Shown here piece after piece: positions 5,191-6,559 of a DNA stretch of 6,559 nucleotides (the first letter of the stretch is position 1; each line of letters starts with the position of its first letter). Source of the DNA: Prevotellaceae bacterium UBA2757. Its GTDB lineage: Bacteria > Bacteroidota > Bacteroidia > Bacteroidales > Bacteroidaceae. Where the stretch lies: positions 1,636 through 8,194 of the forward strand of contig DEJD01000126.1 in assembly GCA_002353215.1 (NCBI GenBank), given 5' to 3'. The position numbers and the translations under genes were made by a program. The notes under the pieces were generated by a model. That model saw only the letters and a program-made list of their open reading frames with translations, was not told where the DNA came from and made no database searches.

Positions 5191-6559
5191 GAAGAAATCC
5201 GTTGTCTGAAGGCTGTTTCAAGGCTGCCTTTCTCAGTGCGGCATTGCAATGGCTATCGGTTTTATGTCTGTCGGCACAGTCCATGGTGTGGAAGTCTGAC
5301 AGTCTGCAGGAAGTAGTGGTGACCGGAACCGGTACCCGCCACCTCCTGAAGGATGTGCCTGTGCAGACTGAGGTCATCACCCGTCAGATGCTGCAGCAGT
5401 ATGGTGGTCGCAGCATCGAGGATATTCTCAGCGGACTAACCGCTTCCTTTGCTTTCTCCGAGGGCGATATGGGCAGTCAGATGCAACTGAACGGACTTGG
5501 CAACAGTTATATTCTTATACTGGTTGACGGCAAGCGCATTCACGGTGATGTGGGTGGAGAGAACGACCTCTCGCTTATCGACCCTCAGAACATTGAGAAG
5601 ATAGAAATAGTAAAGGGTGCCCAAAGTGCTCTCTACGGAAGTGATGCTATGGCGGGTGTTATCAATATCATTACAAAGAAACATACTCAGAAGGGTGTGT
5701 ACGCAGAAAATGCTACTCGCTACGGCACACACAACGACCTGCGCCAGCATGATGCAGTATTCCTCAATATCGGAAGGTTCGGCAGTCAGACCAATTTCCA
5801 GCTGCAACGCAGCGATGGTTGGCAGAATACTACCGAGGAATATGCCGAGGCTATGGTGCTGACCGACAGTCGGAATAAGACTGTAAACAAATTCAACAAC
5901 TGGCAGATTGCACAACGCTTTACATATAATCCGATTGATAACTTGGAACTCTATGCTGACGGTTCCTTCTATCTCAAGAATATCAATCGTCCTCGAAACG
6001 GCAAACATCCCAGTTGCGATGTCTATACCTACGACTTGCACTATAAGAATGCCTCAGCTTCGACAGGTGGCAAGTGGTTTCTGAATGGAGATAAGAGTTC
6101 GTCGCGTCGCAATCAGCTCACTCTCGATGTGGACTGGAACCTGCACGACTACTTCTATAACTATACAGCCAGAACTTACGAGTACATCCTGCTTCGAGGC
6201 GAGGAGTTCGGTGCTCAGAACGGTGAGTGGTTCTCCGTTCCTATGTATGCAGGACAGCAGAAACTGCAGAGCGACCAGCAGCGAGTCATGGGACAACTGA
6301 AAGGTATCTTCTATCTGCCGGCTGAAAACACACTCAATGTCGGTGCCGAATACCGCTACGACTATCTGAAAGCCCCTGACCGCACCGAGTCGGGTACAGC
6401 CAGCGACTGGACTGCTGCCCTCTATGCTCAGGACGAATTCAATGCGTTGAAATGGCTGAATATAACCGGAGGACTCCGATTTGTCCGCAATCGTAATTTT
6501 GGTGTCCGACTGACTCCGAAACTTAGTGCTATGTTCTCAGCGGGCGACTTCCGTTTCCG
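5187..6559 (+). CDS. btuB: BtuB-like TonB-dependent vitamin B12 outer-membrane receptor, C-terminus cut by window edge
   Basis: This is predicted to bind cobalamin or other corrinoids at the outer surface and move them into the periplasm using TonB energy. The frame is open for 457 codons; E. coli BtuB has roughly 600 residues, so about a quarter or more is missing. Residues 1-31 form a signal peptide: basic MRR start, hydrophobic stretch AAFLSAALQWLSVLCLSA, likely cleavage near 30-32. EVVVTGTGT (42-50) looks like a TonB box followed by the plug start. The plug includes GGRSIEDILSGL (73-84), ILILVDGKRIHGD and the hallmark IEIVKGAQSALYGSDAMAGVINIITKK (139-165, interrupted here only for length). 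Later residues show the aromatic, alternating pattern of barrel strands, for example LNVGAEYRYDYL and LNITGGLRFVRNRNF. I assign BtuB rather than another TonB receptor from the upstream cobalamin riboswitch and the divergent B12 operon. ATG 5187 is chosen because the signal peptide begins there. Confidence 0.93.
   Translation, partial: MRRNPLSEGCFKAAFLSAALQWLSVLCLSAQSMVWKSDSLQEVVVTGTGTRHLLKDVPVQTEVITRQMLQQYGGRSIEDILSGLTASFAFSEGDMGSQMQLNGLGNSYILILVDGKRIHGDVGGENDLSLIDPQNIEKIEIVKGAQSALYGSDAMAGVINIITKKHTQKGVYAENATRYGTHNDLRQHDAVFLNIGRFGSQTNFQLQRSDGWQNTTEEYAEAMVLTDSRNKTVNKFNNWQIAQRFTYNPIDNLELYADGSFYLKNINRPRNGKHPSCDVYTYDLHYKNASASTGGKWFLNGDKSSSRRNQLTLDVDWNLHDYFYNYTARTYEYILLRGEEFGAQNGEWFSVPMYAGQQKLQSDQQRVMGQLKGIFYLPAENTLNVGAEYRYDYLKAPDRTESGTASDWTAALYAQDEFNALKWLNITGGLRFVRNRNFGVRLTPKLSAMFSAGDFRF

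Noticed and set aside
5436..6041. Minus-strand open frame of 201 codons inside btuB
   Set aside because: It is opposite the conserved plug and early barrel of the TonB receptor; no motif or promoter supports it.

Overview
The window looks like chromosome of a Bacteroidales bacterium, probably Prevotella-like. Two observations point there: perfect TAnnTTTG (-7) boxes of the Bacteroidota sigma factor in the only intergenic region, and A/T-rich heptamer repeats of a kind I associate with Prevotella and Bacteroides genomes. The genus is an inference. The window is a vitamin B12 (cobalamin) locus: a biosynthetic operon on the minus strand, and a riboswitch-controlled uptake receptor diverging on the plus strand.

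Minus strand, in transcription order: cbiA (4881 to 3695, broken into two overlapping reading frames), a PduO-type cob(I)alamin adenosyltransferase (3698-3237), cobQ/cbiP cobyric acid synthase (3240-1801), cobD threonine-phosphate decarboxylase (1808-807) and cbiB adenosylcobinamide-phosphate synthase (814 to beyond base 1). Apart from the 25-base overlap inside cbiA, every junction is a 4- or 8-base stop/start overlap, so this is one translationally coupled operon. The order follows the late pathway: a,c-diamidation, adenosylation, the four remaining amidations, aminopropanol phosphate synthesis, and its attachment to cobyric acid. The nucleotide-loop assembly genes would be expected off the left edge.

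Intergenic region 4882-5186: a minus-strand -7 box lies almost on the cbiA start codon, suggesting a very short or absent leader. A plus-strand -7 box precedes a complete cobalamin riboswitch (about 4968-5126), followed by a candidate regulatory hairpin and a tiny ORF whose stop overlaps the btuB start.

Plus strand 5187-6559: the first 457 codons of a BtuB-like TonB-dependent outer-membrane receptor, cut by the window edge.

The points most worth a second look are the split cbiA frame, two arrays of heptanucleotide repeats translated in frame inside cbiB, the leader ORF between riboswitch and btuB, and the contrast between a riboswitch on uptake and none visible on synthesis. I saw no wholly new system: the genes belong to known families, and the novelty is in how they are arranged and expressed.
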